Assembly (NCBI RefSeq): GCF_002812125.1
Contig: NZ_NPDQ01000004.1
Span: 186,001-250,000 of the forward strand
Length of the DNA stretch: 64,000 bases
Reading direction: 5' to 3'
DNA from: Leptospira brenneri
GTDB taxonomy: Bacteria > Spirochaetota > Leptospiria > Leptospirales > Leptospiraceae
Below, in pieces: positions 27,883 through 36,751 of this stretch (positions are counted from its first letter, which is position 1; each line of letters starts with the position of its first letter). The notes under the pieces are model-generated. The model worked only from the letters and a program-made list of their open reading frames with translations, was not told where the DNA came from and ran no database searches. Position numbers and translations under genes: made by a program.

Positions 27883-28977
27883 ATGAAACCCATTTTTTGT
27901 TACCAGGTTCCCGTTGTCGTTGGTTCAGGAATTTCTGGCGGAGCCATTGCCATGATGGATTCCGATATTGTCATTTATGACAAAGGGAGAATTTTAGGTG
28001 GTAGGGTTTCCAGTAAAACAAAAGATTCTGTTTCTTATGATTTTGGAGCCACAATGTTCCGGGACCTAATGGAAGTTCATTGGCTAGGAGGAGAAACAGA
28101 ATATTCCATTTCCGAAATTTGGTCATCGAAACAAGTTCAATTTCCGACTAAACCCATTTATGATCAATTTCATTTTTATCCGACTAAAGGAATGTCTGAT
28201 CTCGTATCGGGAATGATGGGGAAAGTAAAACCCATCCAAGGACATACTTTAAAAAGAATAGAGTCCCCTGACAAAGAAACCTGGAATTTAGAATTTTATA
28301 ATTCCGAAACTAAAGTAAGTGAATGGATCTCAACTCACAATGTCATTCTTACCCTTCCCATTCCACAAATTTTAGAAATTTTTAATCGATCAGAAGAGGA
28401 TCCCAAACTGGAAAGGTGGGCTGATTTTTTAGAACCTTTTAATGACTACCGCAGAACTTTAGTTAGTTATTTTTATTGGGACAAATGGAAACCAAACTGG
28501 AAATCATTATCATTAGATCCCTCGCTTTCGATTCCCATCACAACAACACTAGAACGTGGAATCGATTGGGAATACCAAAGTTGGGAAAGTATCAAATATC
28601 CAGATGAATTTGAAAAAGGGTCTGCTCTTCTCGTTCAATTTGGTTCTAAATTTTCGGAAGCTCATTACGAAGATTGGATGGATGAAAATCGAAATCCTAC
28701 GGAAAAATATAAAGATTATCTCTTACATGGACTGAGAGAAAAATTTGATGCACCACCACCTAACTTAATTTGGAATCACCGTTGGAAGTATGCACAAGCA
28801 AGAATGCCGCTTCTAGGAAAAGAGGGCCCACTCCGGCTTGACACAGAAAGCTTTTCGGAATGGAAATCACTTTGTAAAGAAACAAGAATCACTATTCTCG
28901 GAGATTGGCTTTTTGGTTCTAAGATTGAAAGAATCATTGGGGGAATTTATTTTCTCAGTCACAATGGTTTACTCTGA
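27883..28977 (+). CDS. FAD-dependent amine-oxidase/renalase-like oxidoreductase
   Basis: This 364-residue protein opens with a dinucleotide-binding fold, VVVGSGISGG, then IVIYDKGRILGGRVSS (the GG-R of flavin amine oxidases) and SYDFGATMF, the pattern of renalase-like NAD(P)/FAD proteins. The middle contains a substrate-domain stretch, and the end has TILGDWLFGSKIERIIGG, matching the second FAD motif. The segment between the GxGxxG and the acidic strand end is about seven residues shorter than normal. A good AGGAAGGGTAAGG sequence precedes the ATG. The substrate is unknown. Its last nine bases overlap the convergent DUF1499 gene. Confidence 0.78.
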   Translation: MKPIFCYQVPVVVGSGISGGAIAMMDSDIVIYDKGRILGGRVSSKTKDSVSYDFGATMFRDLMEVHWLGGETEYSISEIWSSKQVQFPTKPIYDQFHFYPTKGMSDLVSGMMGKVKPIQGHTLKRIESPDKETWNLEFYNSETKVSEWISTHNVILTLPIPQILEIFNRSEEDPKLERWADFLEPFNDYRRTLVSYFYWDKWKPNWKSLSLDPSLSIPITTTLERGIDWEYQSWESIKYPDEFEKGSALLVQFGSKFSEAHYEDWMDENRNPTEKYKDYLLHGLREKFDAPPPNLIWNHRWKYAQARMPLLGKEGPLRLDTESFSEWKSLCKETRITILGDWLFGSKIERIIGGIYFLSHNGLL

Positions 28978-29418
28978 TTCTTCCTTTGCTAATAATTCTC
29001 GGAGTTGCCCCACTCTCCTTCGGTTAGCAAAAATATCCCAAAGGCCTAAAATGGATTGAGACCGAATTTGTGCTTCCGCTTTTCCTTCAGGGAAATAGAT
29101 TTCAACTCGATCGGGAAATCGAAAGACCTTAGTAAAAAAAATCACACGAATGTATTCCCCTTCCTTTTCTTCCCTAATCCAAATATTTTCTGCTTCATGG
29201 AAGTATTTAGAAATTCTTTCGTAAGCTATTTTTCTCGATGTAGTGTAGGTTATGGGATCTACTTTATGCACAAAGTTGTACTGCATACTTTGACTTGAAA
29301 CACAGTTAGGTGATGGAGGACAGCCATTCAGTTCACCATTACTTACGCCAGAAAAAGGACTAAGGACACTCATACAACAGAGAAAGAAAACGGTAATAGC
29401 AGATTCCATATCTTCCAA
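28969..29418 (-). CDS. DUF1499 family exported protein
   Basis: A 149-residue protein with an N-terminal signal sequence (about residues 5-25, containing FFLCCMSVLS) and a DUF1499 domain: CPPSPNCVSSQS at about residue 33, then two mixed beta-alpha halves ending FANRRRVGQLRELL. Function of the family is unknown. The TTG at 29418 is supported by AAGGGAG seven bases upstream; an in-frame ATG at 29409 is the alternative. The Cys pair in the hydrophobic core could allow lipidation. Confidence 0.82.
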   Translation of the reverse strand: MEDMESAITVFFLCCMSVLSPFSGVSNGELNGCPPSPNCVSSQSMQYNFVHKVDPITYTTSRKIAYERISKYFHEAENIWIREEKEGEYIRVIFFTKVFRFPDRVEIYFPEGKAEAQIRSQSILGLWDIFANRRRVGQLRELLAKEESE

Positions 29419-29479
29419 AAATAGGCTCCCTTAATTTTTTACTTGCAGAATTTATAAATTTAAGTATTTTTATCGGCTC

Positions 29480-30364
29480 ATGCAAAAGTTCAAAAAATAT
29501 AGCATTCTTGGATTGATTATCAGTATCATCTTACTCATTGTCGTAGCCTATTATTTTTCAAGTCTAGTTCTCTATCCAAAGGTGAAATGCAATCCAGACC
29601 ACCATGTCTTTTGTCAGGGTCCTAGTGAACTCGGTTTAAATTTTGAGGAAGTAGAGATCCAAACAGAGGACAAATTGAACCTTGTTAGTTACTGGATTCC
29701 CACCAAACAATCCCAAGCTGCAATCATTCTTGTTCACGGACATGGTGGACAAAGGAACGAAGGACTCCGATTTGCAAAAAGTCTTCATGAAGCAGGGTAT
29801 AATTTACTTTTACTCAGCCTACGCCGTAACCATGGCGGATTTGCATCCATGGGATTTCATGAACAAAAAGATGTAACAGCCGCTATTAACTATTTAAAAT
29901 CCAAAGGGTTTCAGAAAATAGGAATCTTTGGATTCTCCATGGGTTCTGCCACAAGTATCATTGCCATGGCTGATCATCCGGAAATCCAAGCGGGACTTTT
30001 TAGCAGTGGGTATGGAAGTGCCATTGATGTTCTTGTCGAATCTGCCAACCGTGATTTTGGAATCCCTTACTACCCGCTCATTCCGGTGGTCAAACTCGCT
30101 CTCAACTTGCGGGGGGAAATGGATATCGATTCAGTAAGACCTATCGATAAAATTGCATCCATTAGTCCAAGACCGATTGCCATCTTCCATTGCACAATGG
30201 ATGATTATGTAGACTACCACCATGCGAAAGATCTATTTGCAAAAGCTGGCGAACCGAAATCAATTTGGTCACCAGAATGCAATCGTCATGAGCGCCTTTG
30301 GAATTTTGCACCAAAAGAAGCGGAATCTCGTGCGGTGGGATTTTTTCAGAAGTATTTGAAATAG
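29480..30364 (+). CDS. Membrane-anchored alpha/beta hydrolase
   Basis: This 294-residue protein has an N-terminal transmembrane segment (about residues 10-32) and an alpha/beta-hydrolase domain. The oxyanion region is LVHGHGG (about 90), the nucleophile elbow is GFSMGS (Ser at about 155), the acid is in CTMDDYVDYHH and the His in NRHERLW near the C-terminus. The HGHGGQRNEG form places it near the YqkD/DUF-type peptidase_S9-like esterases. Substrate unknown; probably faces the periplasm as a tethered enzyme. Confidence 0.85.
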   Translation: MQKFKKYSILGLIISIILLIVVAYYFSSLVLYPKVKCNPDHHVFCQGPSELGLNFEEVEIQTEDKLNLVSYWIPTKQSQAAIILVHGHGGQRNEGLRFAKSLHEAGYNLLLLSLRRNHGGFASMGFHEQKDVTAAINYLKSKGFQKIGIFGFSMGSATSIIAMADHPEIQAGLFSSGYGSAIDVLVESANRDFGIPYYPLIPVVKLALNLRGEMDIDSVRPIDKIASISPRPIAIFHCTMDDYVDYHHAKDLFAKAGEPKSIWSPECNRHERLWNFAPKEAESRAVGFFQKYLK

Positions 30365-31016
30365 GAATCTTTATTATATAGTTTATTATCCGGGGTATTT
30401 TTTATCTGAAATTGAAAGACTTGATAGATTTTGTCATCGCTATTAATGTAAAAATTGCGCGATATGTAGTTTAACGGAATCTAAGGTATTTATCGTTTTA
30501 GAAAATTTTTATTAAATAGAAAAAACGGAATCAGAACCAAATAGGAAACCAACGCACAAGACATTGTCTCTTATTGACCTGCTCTATAAAATAAAACCCT
30601 GAATCCTGGATTACCTGACCATTCAATAGTCTTAATGCAGAAAAAAAATTAAATTATTCTAAAAATCGAATAACATGTGATCCTTGATTAGAGGCTAGTT
30701 CTTTATTTTGTGTTTGCAATGCGTAATGTCCGCTAAACCTTTTTTCTCTGTGGATTTCGCCTAGCCTTGTTTGATAATTAACCGTAAGGAACTTCGAAGA
30801 ACCAAACATCTATTGGTGCAGCACTAGTCCATACAACTAGCGAAATTACGATTTCCCCAAAAAACAAGAATCCAACTTCATTTAAAATTCATTTCTCTAA
30901 GAACTTCTAAATAAAACCAGGCCAATGTGCAATTTAAAATTAGGTTACGAATTTTCCAACTTCTAGAGAATATTTTGTCCTAGGCTCCTGATATTCTGTC
31001 ATCATAAAGAGGAACA
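30365..31016. other. Noncoding AT-rich accessory stretch
   Basis: About 650 bases without a credible ORF on either strand. It is visibly AT-richer and less structured than the neighbouring gaps. No terminator, tRNA or long repeat is evident. A ribosome-binding sequence (AGAGGAAC) at its end serves the following ORF. It looks like the decayed left edge of the accessory patch that ends at tRNA-Leu. Confidence 0.6.
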
Positions 31017-31505
31017 ATGATACTAAACGATTCTTCAAAATATAACTACGATATAGAGAATGATGACGAACCTGAACTATATACCTACACTTTTGATCTA
31101 AAAAAATTAGAAGAAAAATCCTATAACTATTCTGTTTCTGTATGGAAATCCATCAAAAAGGCTCTCAAAGATTTTTCTCCCGAAAACATGCCAAATTTTG
31201 TAATTTTCTGCGGTGACAATTATTACGATGGCCTCCCTATATCCTATCAGATTGGAATTTTGGGAGAAATCGAGTCGAATTTACACATTAGCCTAATGAG
31301 GGAATTTAATAAAAATACTGCCTTCTGCGACTTTGACATAAATTCCAACGAGTTTCTTGTGGCAAAGTATAGGTTCGATAAAAAGAAAGTCTATAGCTAC
31401 AATAACTGGGAAGAAAAAGCTTATAGCGATTACAATATAGGTAAACGAGTATTACCAAGGTATCTATTTAATGAAGATTGGATAAATTACCACGGTATCG
31501 AGTAA
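31017..31505 (+). CDS. Unrecognised protein in accessory region
   Basis: A 162-residue soluble, acidic protein rich in Tyr, Asn and Asp, with no signal peptide or membrane segment. No family is recognised. The central part, NFVIFCGDNYYDGLPISYQIGI, alternates strands and turns and recalls small immunity-type folds, but this is impression only. ATG 31017 has GAGG five bases upstream, and the frame is long for this AT-rich sequence, so it is probably a real gene. Its base composition is closer to the flanking accessory DNA than to the chromosome core, suggesting acquisition by transfer. Noncoding decayed DNA lies on both sides. Confidence 0.55.
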   Translation: MILNDSSKYNYDIENDDEPELYTYTFDLKKLEEKSYNYSVSVWKSIKKALKDFSPENMPNFVIFCGDNYYDGLPISYQIGILGEIESNLHISLMREFNKNTAFCDFDINSNEFLVAKYRFDKKKVYSYNNWEEKAYSDYNIGKRVLPRYLFNEDWINYHGIE

Positions 31506-32045
31506 CCTAAACATGATTTTTCATTTAAAACAAAAACCGAACAAAAAGTATAAGCAAGGAGGTCAGAAGGCAACAAAACATCGGACATGCGGAAAATCCA
31601 ATAAAACCTTCCCGACTTACACTTTAGATTACTGGTAGAACGATTTTTCTTGAAACTATCGAGAAGAATTTCTGTTTTATATAAAGTTCATTAACAACGA
31701 ATGATTCCATCAATGACAAAATATGAATCTATCCGATATTTTTTTGGCGGAAATAAATACTTAAAAATTACATTCTGAGGAATGATTTGAAATATAAATA
31801 TTCTTGGTATATGAGCCTAAAGATCTTGGTAATATACGCGGATCCGAATGCATTCTATTTCGATCACTTTGAGCAACGGTCGGAATGGCAGTTTGCCCGA
31901 AATACTTAGTCTCTTTGAATGCTTAAGACTTAATATATATCTTTTTAATATTCGATGAAAATTCAAGATACCTGAAACTAGCCAATGGAATACAGGATTC
32001 GATTAGACATTCTGATTGCATTAAAGTTTTATCTACTATTATATT
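31506..32045. other. Decayed DNA with possible transposase remnants
   Basis: No intact gene. Around 31549-31630 one frame reads a short zinc-ribbon-like end (HRTCGKSNKTF) before a stop, as in the N-termini of several transposases. Around 32008 a broken stretch (HSDCIKVLST) vaguely matches the first acidic motif of the downstream transposase. Multiple stops in all frames show this is relic DNA. Confidence 0.4.
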
Positions 32046-32526
32046 GGAATAAGTTGCTTCAAGGTTGGGACGGCTTCCATTTATCTTTCTAACTCCCTTG
32101 GCGGTGGTCAATGTGGTATGCTGGTTCATACAGTTGGGATCAACGGAGGGATGACTTTCTACAAATCGATTCCACTAAGTAACCAATACTACTTAGAAAA
32201 GGATCTAGATGAGAAGATTCCAAAGAACGTAACACTTTATACAGATGAAGGATATGGGTTTCTATGGGACAGACCCAATCACAAATCAGTGAATCACTCC
32301 CGCAAGAGTAAAGATCCAAGATACAATATGTCTAGGGAACGTTGCGTAACAAAAGAAGGTGTATCTTCTAATGGTGCTGAAGCTAGAAACAATATATTAA
32401 AACAATCATTCCGAAGTTACGGGTATATTAGTCCTAAGTGGTCACAATTATATCTTGATGAGATTAGTTTTCTAGGAAACGTCAGATTCTCGCCTGATTT
32501 GAGAGAAATTCTTTTGGGTAAGGAAG
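32046..32526 (+). pseudogene. 5'-truncated, decayed copy of the IS1595-like transposase
   Basis: From 32046 the frame reads a clear homologue of the C-terminal half of the transposase at 32.6-33.7 kb: SIYLSNSLGG, TLYTDEGYGFLWDRPNHKSVNHS, VSSNGAEARN and the closing SFRSYGYISPKW are all shared or nearly so. Upstream the homology is broken by stops and frameshifts, and the zinc-ribbon part is missing in frame. At the 3' end it runs without a stop into the next copy. This is an older, dead copy next to which a second element inserted. Confidence 0.75.
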
Positions 32527-33785
32527 ATTTGAATTTGTGGGGATTGTCTATACGAACTGCTCGAAGGACTATTGGGTCTTTCGCACACACTAACCCAATT
32601 AGAAGCTCCCTCAAACCTCGCAAAAATAAACCCTTCAAAAATTACACAAACCCTCTCAAGGCTTCCCCTGAACTCGACAAAATCTATGCCACAAAAACTC
32701 TAACCATCATTTCAAAACTATTCCCAAAAACTTGTGGATGTTCTAACCCTAATTTAGTTTTTCACAAATTCAAAGTAAGACCTACAATTGCACGTTGTAG
32801 TAACTGTTACAAACAAGTTAGTATAACATCTAACACACCTTTAGATAGATTCAAGTTACCCCTATCCTACTTCTCATATATCTTAGAGAATCAGATTTTA
32901 AGTTACCCAAAATCAGTGACCTCATCAGAGATTTCCAGAAAGTTAAATTTACCGTATAATGCTAGTTATAGATTAAAAAGAAGGATTCAAATCTTTTGTT
33001 CACTCCTTAATGAGAAGTTAAGGGAACAAATGTATCAGGAACTAGATGACCACTATAAAAAGAACCCTATAACATTACCAAAGGAAGGAGACTACAGAGA
33101 AATAGCCAAAGAAAATCCTGTTTGTGTTGCTGATTCAGTGATTTTATTCAGCTCTTCTTTACGTGCCAATTCATTCAGATCCAGAAGATATAACACTGGC
33201 GTTAGTTCAATATATTTGAGTAATTCTGTGAAGAACGGAGAACAGAAAGGAATCCTTTGTCATACTACAGGGGTTGTGGGTAAATGGACTTTTTACACAA
33301 GTTTACCATTAGCGAATAGTTATTACCTTCAAAAGGATTTAGAAGAAAAGTTCCCTAAGTCTTCCATCCTTTGGACTGACCAAGGTTATGAATTTTTATG
33401 GGAATATAAGAATCATAAATCAGTAAATCACTCTAAGCGAAGTAACGACCCAAGATTCAATATGTCTAGGGAAAGATGGGTCACTAAACAATCGGTAACT
33501 TCCAATGGAGCTGAAGCTCGTAACAATCTCATTAAGCAATCTTTCCGAAGCTATGGATACATTTCTCCGAAGTGGAGTACCTGCTATCTAGAAGAATTTA
33601 GTTTTCTAGCCAATGTTAAATATGCCGAACCCTTGAGGGAGCTTCTAATTGGGTCTAGTGTGTGTGAAGGAGATAATTTTTGCTCGAAGGGGGACTCGAA
33701 CCCCCACACCTTGCGGCACTACCACCTCAAAGTAGCGTGTCTACCAATTCCACCATCCGAGCGGGCGTGTATGTGGACAGGTTAG
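32118..33785 (+). CDS. IS1595/ISXO2-like transposase reading frame, fused to an upstream truncated copy
   Basis: The 555-codon frame is a composite. Codons 1 to about 140 belong to the truncated upstream copy. The rest is a nearly full transposase: zinc ribbon (CGCSNPN...CSNC, about residues 207-232), a helix-turn-helix-like segment (VTSSEISRKLNLPYNAS), then DDE-type motifs VADSVILF, LWTDQGYEF and SNGAEARNN, with NHKSVNHSK between. Family assignment to IS1595 is by motif order. Within the element boundaries the frame has no ATG, GTG or TTG before the zinc ribbon and no stop. It ends 105 bases past the right end, reading across tRNA-Leu. Transposition activity is therefore doubtful. Confidence 0.6.
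   Translation: MLVHTVGINGGMTFYKSIPLSNQYYLEKDLDEKIPKNVTLYTDEGYGFLWDRPNHKSVNHSRKSKDPRYNMSRERCVTKEGVSSNGAEARNNILKQSFRSYGYISPKWSQLYLDEISFLGNVRFSPDLREILLGKEDLNLWGLSIRTARRTIGSFAHTNPIRSSLKPRKNKPFKNYTNPLKASPELDKIYATKTLTIISKLFPKTCGCSNPNLVFHKFKVRPTIARCSNCYKQVSITSNTPLDRFKLPLSYFSYILENQILSYPKSVTSSEISRKLNLPYNASYRLKRRIQIFCSLLNEKLREQMYQELDDHYKKNPITLPKEGDYREIAKENPVCVADSVILFSSSLRANSFRSRRYNTGVSSIYLSNSVKNGEQKGILCHTTGVVGKWTFYTSLPLANSYYLQKDLEEKFPKSSILWTDQGYEFLWEYKNHKSVNHSKRSNDPRFNMSRERWVTKQSVTSNGAEARNNLIKQSFRSYGYISPKWSTCYLEEFSFLANVKYAEPLRELLIGSSVCEGDNFCSKGDSNPHTLRHYHLKVACLPIPPSERACMWTG
32558..32567 (+). repeat. Left copy of 10-bp direct repeat flanking the IS
   Basis: TGCTCGAAGG here is repeated at 33681-33690, directly outside the right end of the element. 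The right copy is the 3' end of tRNA-Leu. The terminal inverted repeats align without a gap when counted from these repeats, so they are best read as the target-site duplication. IS1595 elements usually make 8 bp, so two bases may match by chance. Confidence 0.6.
32568..33680 (+). mobile_element. IS1595/ISXO2-like insertion sequence inserted at the 3' end of tRNA-Leu
   Basis: The 1,113-bp element is bounded by terminal inverted repeats at 32568-32614 and 33633-33680. The inner 21 bases (CCCAATTAGAAGCTCCCTCA, plus one more A) and an outer CACACACTA block are identical in both ends. They are separated by a single-base indel, and the outermost 16 positions match at nine. It is flanked by the 10-bp direct repeat TGCTCGAAGG. 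It contains the second, more complete transposase. It lies next to a truncated relative, so the site has been hit at least twice. Confidence 0.7.
33681..33762 (-). tRNA. tRNA-Leu(GAG)
   Basis: An 82-nt class II tRNA. The acceptor stem pairs GCTCGGA with TTCGAGC, with discriminator A; CCA is not encoded. The D-arm contains AATTGGTAGA, the anticodon loop is TTGAGGT (anticodon GAG at 33728-33726), the variable arm is TGCC/GGTG-like, and the T-arm is GGGGG-TTCGAGT-CCCCC. It reads CUC and CUU leucine codons. Its last ten bases are duplicated on the far side of the adjoining IS, yet the tRNA is intact. The transposase frame runs antisense through it. Confidence 0.93.
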
Positions 33786-33806
33786 GAAAACAGGTTCTTT
33801 CGTCAA
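33779..33806 (-). promoter_or_regulatory. Promoter for tRNA-Leu
   Basis: On the minus strand TTGACG (33806-33801), a 16-base spacer and TAACCT (33784-33779) lie 17 bases upstream of the mature tRNA 5' end. This predicts a start near 33772 with a short leader. Confidence 0.55.
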
Positions 33807-33865
33807 GGAGATGAATTTTCTCTTGTCACTTGCGCTTACTATTCAGTAGGTTGTAGGGGTCAAGT

Positions 33866-34504
33866 ATGCAAGTATCCGATCTTACCTTTCGACTCAAACT
33901 CCTTCTTATGGGCTTTATTTCCCCTATTTTTGTTTTGGTGGGTCTCACTTTATCGGCCCCTTATTGGCTTAGATCATCAGAAACTTACCAAAAATCGGAT
34001 ATAGCCGTTTTAGAAGTTTCCAACACCTTACCTTCAAAAAAGATTCTAAAAACGATTGTTACCTTGTCCGAACGTTCGGATTTCAAAAAACTAATTCTCG
34101 TTATCCGAGAAGACAAAACTCAAAACTTTTTATATTCACCAGGGGAAAGAGAGTCAAAAATCAAAGACCATTTAAGTTCACTGGGAATGAGCCCTAGCCT
34201 AGTCTCTTCTCTGATAATCCCAACATCCAAAATGGGTGACACAGACGAGGCATCGAAAAACCTATTAAAAATAGCCGTTTCTGACAATCTCGGTGGGATT
34301 TTACTTCTCGCAAGAGAGTATGAAACCAAACGAATTTTAGGAACCTATCGCAAAACCTTAGCCAGTTTGCCCATTAAGATAACCGCATACGGATTTCCAT
34401 CAGAGATCTCAGGTTCCAATTGGTTTTTATCGGAAGATGGAGTCAGGGAAATTACCGGCGAATTTGTACGTTATCTGTATTCTTATATTAGAGGTATCCT
34501 ATAA
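33866..34504 (+). CDS. YdcF/DUF218-like membrane-anchored protein
   Basis: A 212-residue protein with one N-terminal membrane segment (about residues 10-32). The fold pattern (KKLILVIRED, SSLIIPTSKMGDTDEASKNLL, LLLAREYETKR) and the end NWFLSEDGVREITGEFVRYLYSYIRG match the DUF218 (SanA/ElyC/YdcF) family, although the metal/nucleotide residues at the start are not obvious. These proteins affect envelope or polysaccharide metabolism. AGGGG precedes the ATG. The stop abuts the lysS ATG with no gap, so it is cotranscribed with lysS. Confidence 0.65.
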   Translation: MQVSDLTFRLKLLLMGFISPIFVLVGLTLSAPYWLRSSETYQKSDIAVLEVSNTLPSKKILKTIVTLSERSDFKKLILVIREDKTQNFLYSPGERESKIKDHLSSLGMSPSLVSSLIIPTSKMGDTDEASKNLLKIAVSDNLGGILLLAREYETKRILGTYRKTLASLPIKITAYGFPSEISGSNWFLSEDGVREITGEFVRYLYSYIRGIL

Positions 34505-35998
34505 ATGGATGAAATTAAAGATTCCAACGAATTGATAGAACAACGCATTCAAAAAATTAACGATTTAAAAGCAAAAGGTATCAATCCTTATCCACTTCGT
34601 TTTTTTCCTAATGCTGATTCCAAATCTCTCATTGCGGGATTTGATCCGAACCAAACAGAAAAAAAATCCTTTAAACTAGGTGGTCGTTTGCATGCCAAAC
34701 GAGTGATGGGAAAAGCAAGTTTTGCTCATTTAAAAGATGCAGAAGGTCTCATCCAATTGTATGCCACTCGTGATGATTTAGGCGAAGAGAATTATTCATT
34801 ATTTAAGTCTTTGGACTTAGGGGATTGGATTGGAATCGAAGGTTGGCTCTTTCAAACACAAAAAGGAGAAACCACCCTTCACTTAACTAGCGTTCAACTT
34901 CTCGCAAAATGCATTCGTCCCCTTCCGGTGGTCAAAGAAAAAGATGGAGTCGTTTATGATGCGTTTTCTGATGTAGAGCAACGTTACCGTATGCGTTATG
35001 TTGATCTCGTTGTAAATGAAAACGTAAGAGAAACATTTAAAATGCGTTCTCGGATCATTTCCGAAATTCGTAAATTTCTAACGAATGAAGGATTTTTAGA
35101 AGTAGAAACTCCTATGATGCAACCGATTGCTGGTGGTGCGGCAGCTCGTCCTTTTGTCACTCATCACAACACTCTAGATATGGAACTTTTCCTTCGCATT
35201 GCACCTGAGCTTTATCTAAAAAGACTCATTGTCGGTGGAATGGACCGAGTCTTCGAACTCAACCGTAACTTTCGTAACGAAGGAATTTCGACAAAACACA
35301 ATCCTGAGTTTACGATGATGGAAGCCTATATGGCCTTTGGCGATATGGAAACTATGTTATCACTCACAGAAAGAATGATTGTTTCTGTAGCCCAGGCCAT
35401 TGGCAAAGGTTTAAAATTTGCTTATGGGAAGGATCAAATCGATTTATCGCCTCCTTGGAAACGAGTGAAATATATCGACATCATCAAAGATTATTCAGGA
35501 ATTGATTTCAGTAAAATCACTGAATTGAAAGATGCCATCGCACAAGCCAAAGCCAAAGGTGTAGATTCTTCTGATTCTGTATCCATTTGGAAAGTATGTG
35601 ATGATGTTTTTAGTTCTCTTGTCGAACCTCACCTCATCCAACCCATCTTTATTACTGATTTTCCAAAAGAACTCTCTCCTCTAGCAAAGTCGGGTGAAGA
35701 TGATCCAAAGTACGTAGAACGATTTGAGCCGTATGTAGCCGGTCGCGAGATCGGAAACGCCTTTACAGAGTTAAACGATCCTTTTGACCAAAGGGAACGA
35801 TTTGAAGAACAAGTAAAACAAAGAGAAGCCGGTGATGATGAAGCCTTTATGATGGATGATGATTATATCAGAGCTCTTGAATATGGACTTCCTCCGACAG
35901 GTGGGCTTGGAATTGGAATTGATAGGCTTGTAATGTTACTCACTGACTCTCACTCCATCCGAGATACTATTCTTTTCCCTCTGATGAGACCGGAATAA
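34505..35998 (+). CDS. lysS: Lysyl-tRNA synthetase (class II)
   Basis: This 497-residue enzyme charges tRNA-Lys. It has the N-terminal OB-fold anticodon domain ([22 protein letters not shown]) and the class II catalytic core: motif 1 around [21 protein letters not shown], motif 2 [23 protein letters not shown] (about 255-278), and motif 3 [15 protein letters not shown] near the end. Length is normal. It follows the YdcF-like gene without a gap and is closed by a terminator. Confidence 0.97.
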   Translation: MDEIKDSNELIEQRIQKINDLKAKGINPYPLRFFPNADSKSLIAGFDPNQTEKKSFKLGGRLHAKRVMGKASFAHLKDAEGLIQLYATRDDLGEENYSLFKSLDLGDWIGIEGWLFQTQKGETTLHLTSVQLLAKCIRPLPVVKEKDGVVYDAFSDVEQRYRMRYVDLVVNENVRETFKMRSRIISEIRKFLTNEGFLEVETPMMQPIAGGAAARPFVTHHNTLDMELFLRIAPELYLKRLIVGGMDRVFELNRNFRNEGISTKHNPEFTMMEAYMAFGDMETMLSLTERMIVSVAQAIGKGLKFAYGKDQIDLSPPWKRVKYIDIIKDYSGIDFSKITELKDAIAQAKAKGVDSSDSVSIWKVCDDVFSSLVEPHLIQPIFITDFPKELSPLAKSGEDDPKYVERFEPYVAGREIGNAFTELNDPFDQRERFEEQVKQREAGDDEAFMMDDDYIRALEYGLPPTGGLGIGIDRLVMLLTDSHSIRDTILFPLMRPE

Positions 35999-36089
35999 AG
36001 ATTCCCAGAAAAGATCCTTTCGCAAAAAATCTTGAGGGGACGAGAAAGTAAAATCTCGTCTCTCCTTCAAGCCTGAAAGCTCCATTAAT

Positions 36090-36128
36090 AAAAAAGCCTC
36101 CCAAGGATAATCCTCGGAGGCTTTTTTA
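36090..36128. terminator. Strong bidirectional terminator after lysS
   Basis: AAAAAAGCCTCC (36090-36101) pairs with GGAGGCTTTTTT (36116-36127), with an inner AGGAT/ATCCT stem. A-run and T-run flanks make it suitable for both lysS and the convergent lipoprotein gene. Confidence 0.88.
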
Positions 36129-36148
36129 TATGATAAACCCAGAAGTGA

Positions 36149-36694
36149 TTATTTTTTGTTAATATTCAGTTTCGGTTCTGATTCGATTGTGCGAATGAGT
36201 TTGGATAAATTGGACTGGAAGTTAGCCGTTTGTCCAGAGTTTAGATTGTAGTTGATTGTTTCTTTTCGGTTTGTGTAACTGATCGCAATCGATTGGCTTT
36301 CTCCAATTTTCGGAATGATATCCGAAGAGATGGCAGAACTAATGATGATGGTATCAGAGTAATCAGTATTGGTGCGTTTTAAATTGTGCCAAGTATCCCC
36401 TAACTTTAAAGAAACGCCAATCGGAATGTCCACGTCAAAGGTTCCAATTTCGTAGAGTAAAAAATACTGAACAAGGCCAGTTCCATTATCCCTTTCGGCT
36501 TTAAAATACACACAAGGTCGTCTTTCAAAAACCAGCAAAAATTTCCGTAAACAAATCTCTTTGGAAATAGCCGTTTGTTGCTCTAAAGTTGGTTCCGGTG
36601 TGACCACATAGGCTTTGGTTCCCGAGCAGGAAACAAGGACCAGAAAAGTGAGAAAAATGGTCGAAATTCGGGTGAAGGAGAAGAATCTTTCCAT
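36149..36694 (-). CDS. Putative lipoprotein of unknown function
   Basis: This 181-residue protein has a signal peptide ending in lipobox LVSCS (LVLVSC, Cys 23). The mature part alternates short strands with Cys 48 and Cys 61 that could form a disulfide. No known domain is recognised. It is divergent from serA by 57 bases and converges on the lysS terminator. Probably envelope located. Confidence 0.75.
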   Translation of the reverse strand: MERFFSFTRISTIFLTFLVLVSCSGTKAYVVTPEPTLEQQTAISKEICLRKFLLVFERRPCVYFKAERDNGTGLVQYFLLYEIGTFDVDIPIGVSLKLGDTWHNLKRTNTDYSDTIIISSAISSDIIPKIGESQSIAISYTNRKETINYNLNSGQTANFQSNLSKLIRTIESEPKLNINKK

Positions 36695-36751
36695 GGTAAG
36701 CTCATTCTTTTTCGAGGTGCAAGGTTTGGCAAAGGAAAAAATCCTGTTCCT

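Noticed and set aside
31923..32129. Small minus-strand ORF in the accessory patch
   Set aside because: It is antisense to the decayed transposase, which has recognisable homology on the plus strand.
32558..33690. The TGCTCGAAGG pair as attL/attR of a tRNA-integrating island
   Set aside because: The DNA between is only an IS with matching terminal inverted repeats starting exactly at the repeats, and no integrase gene is present; a target-site duplication explains it better.
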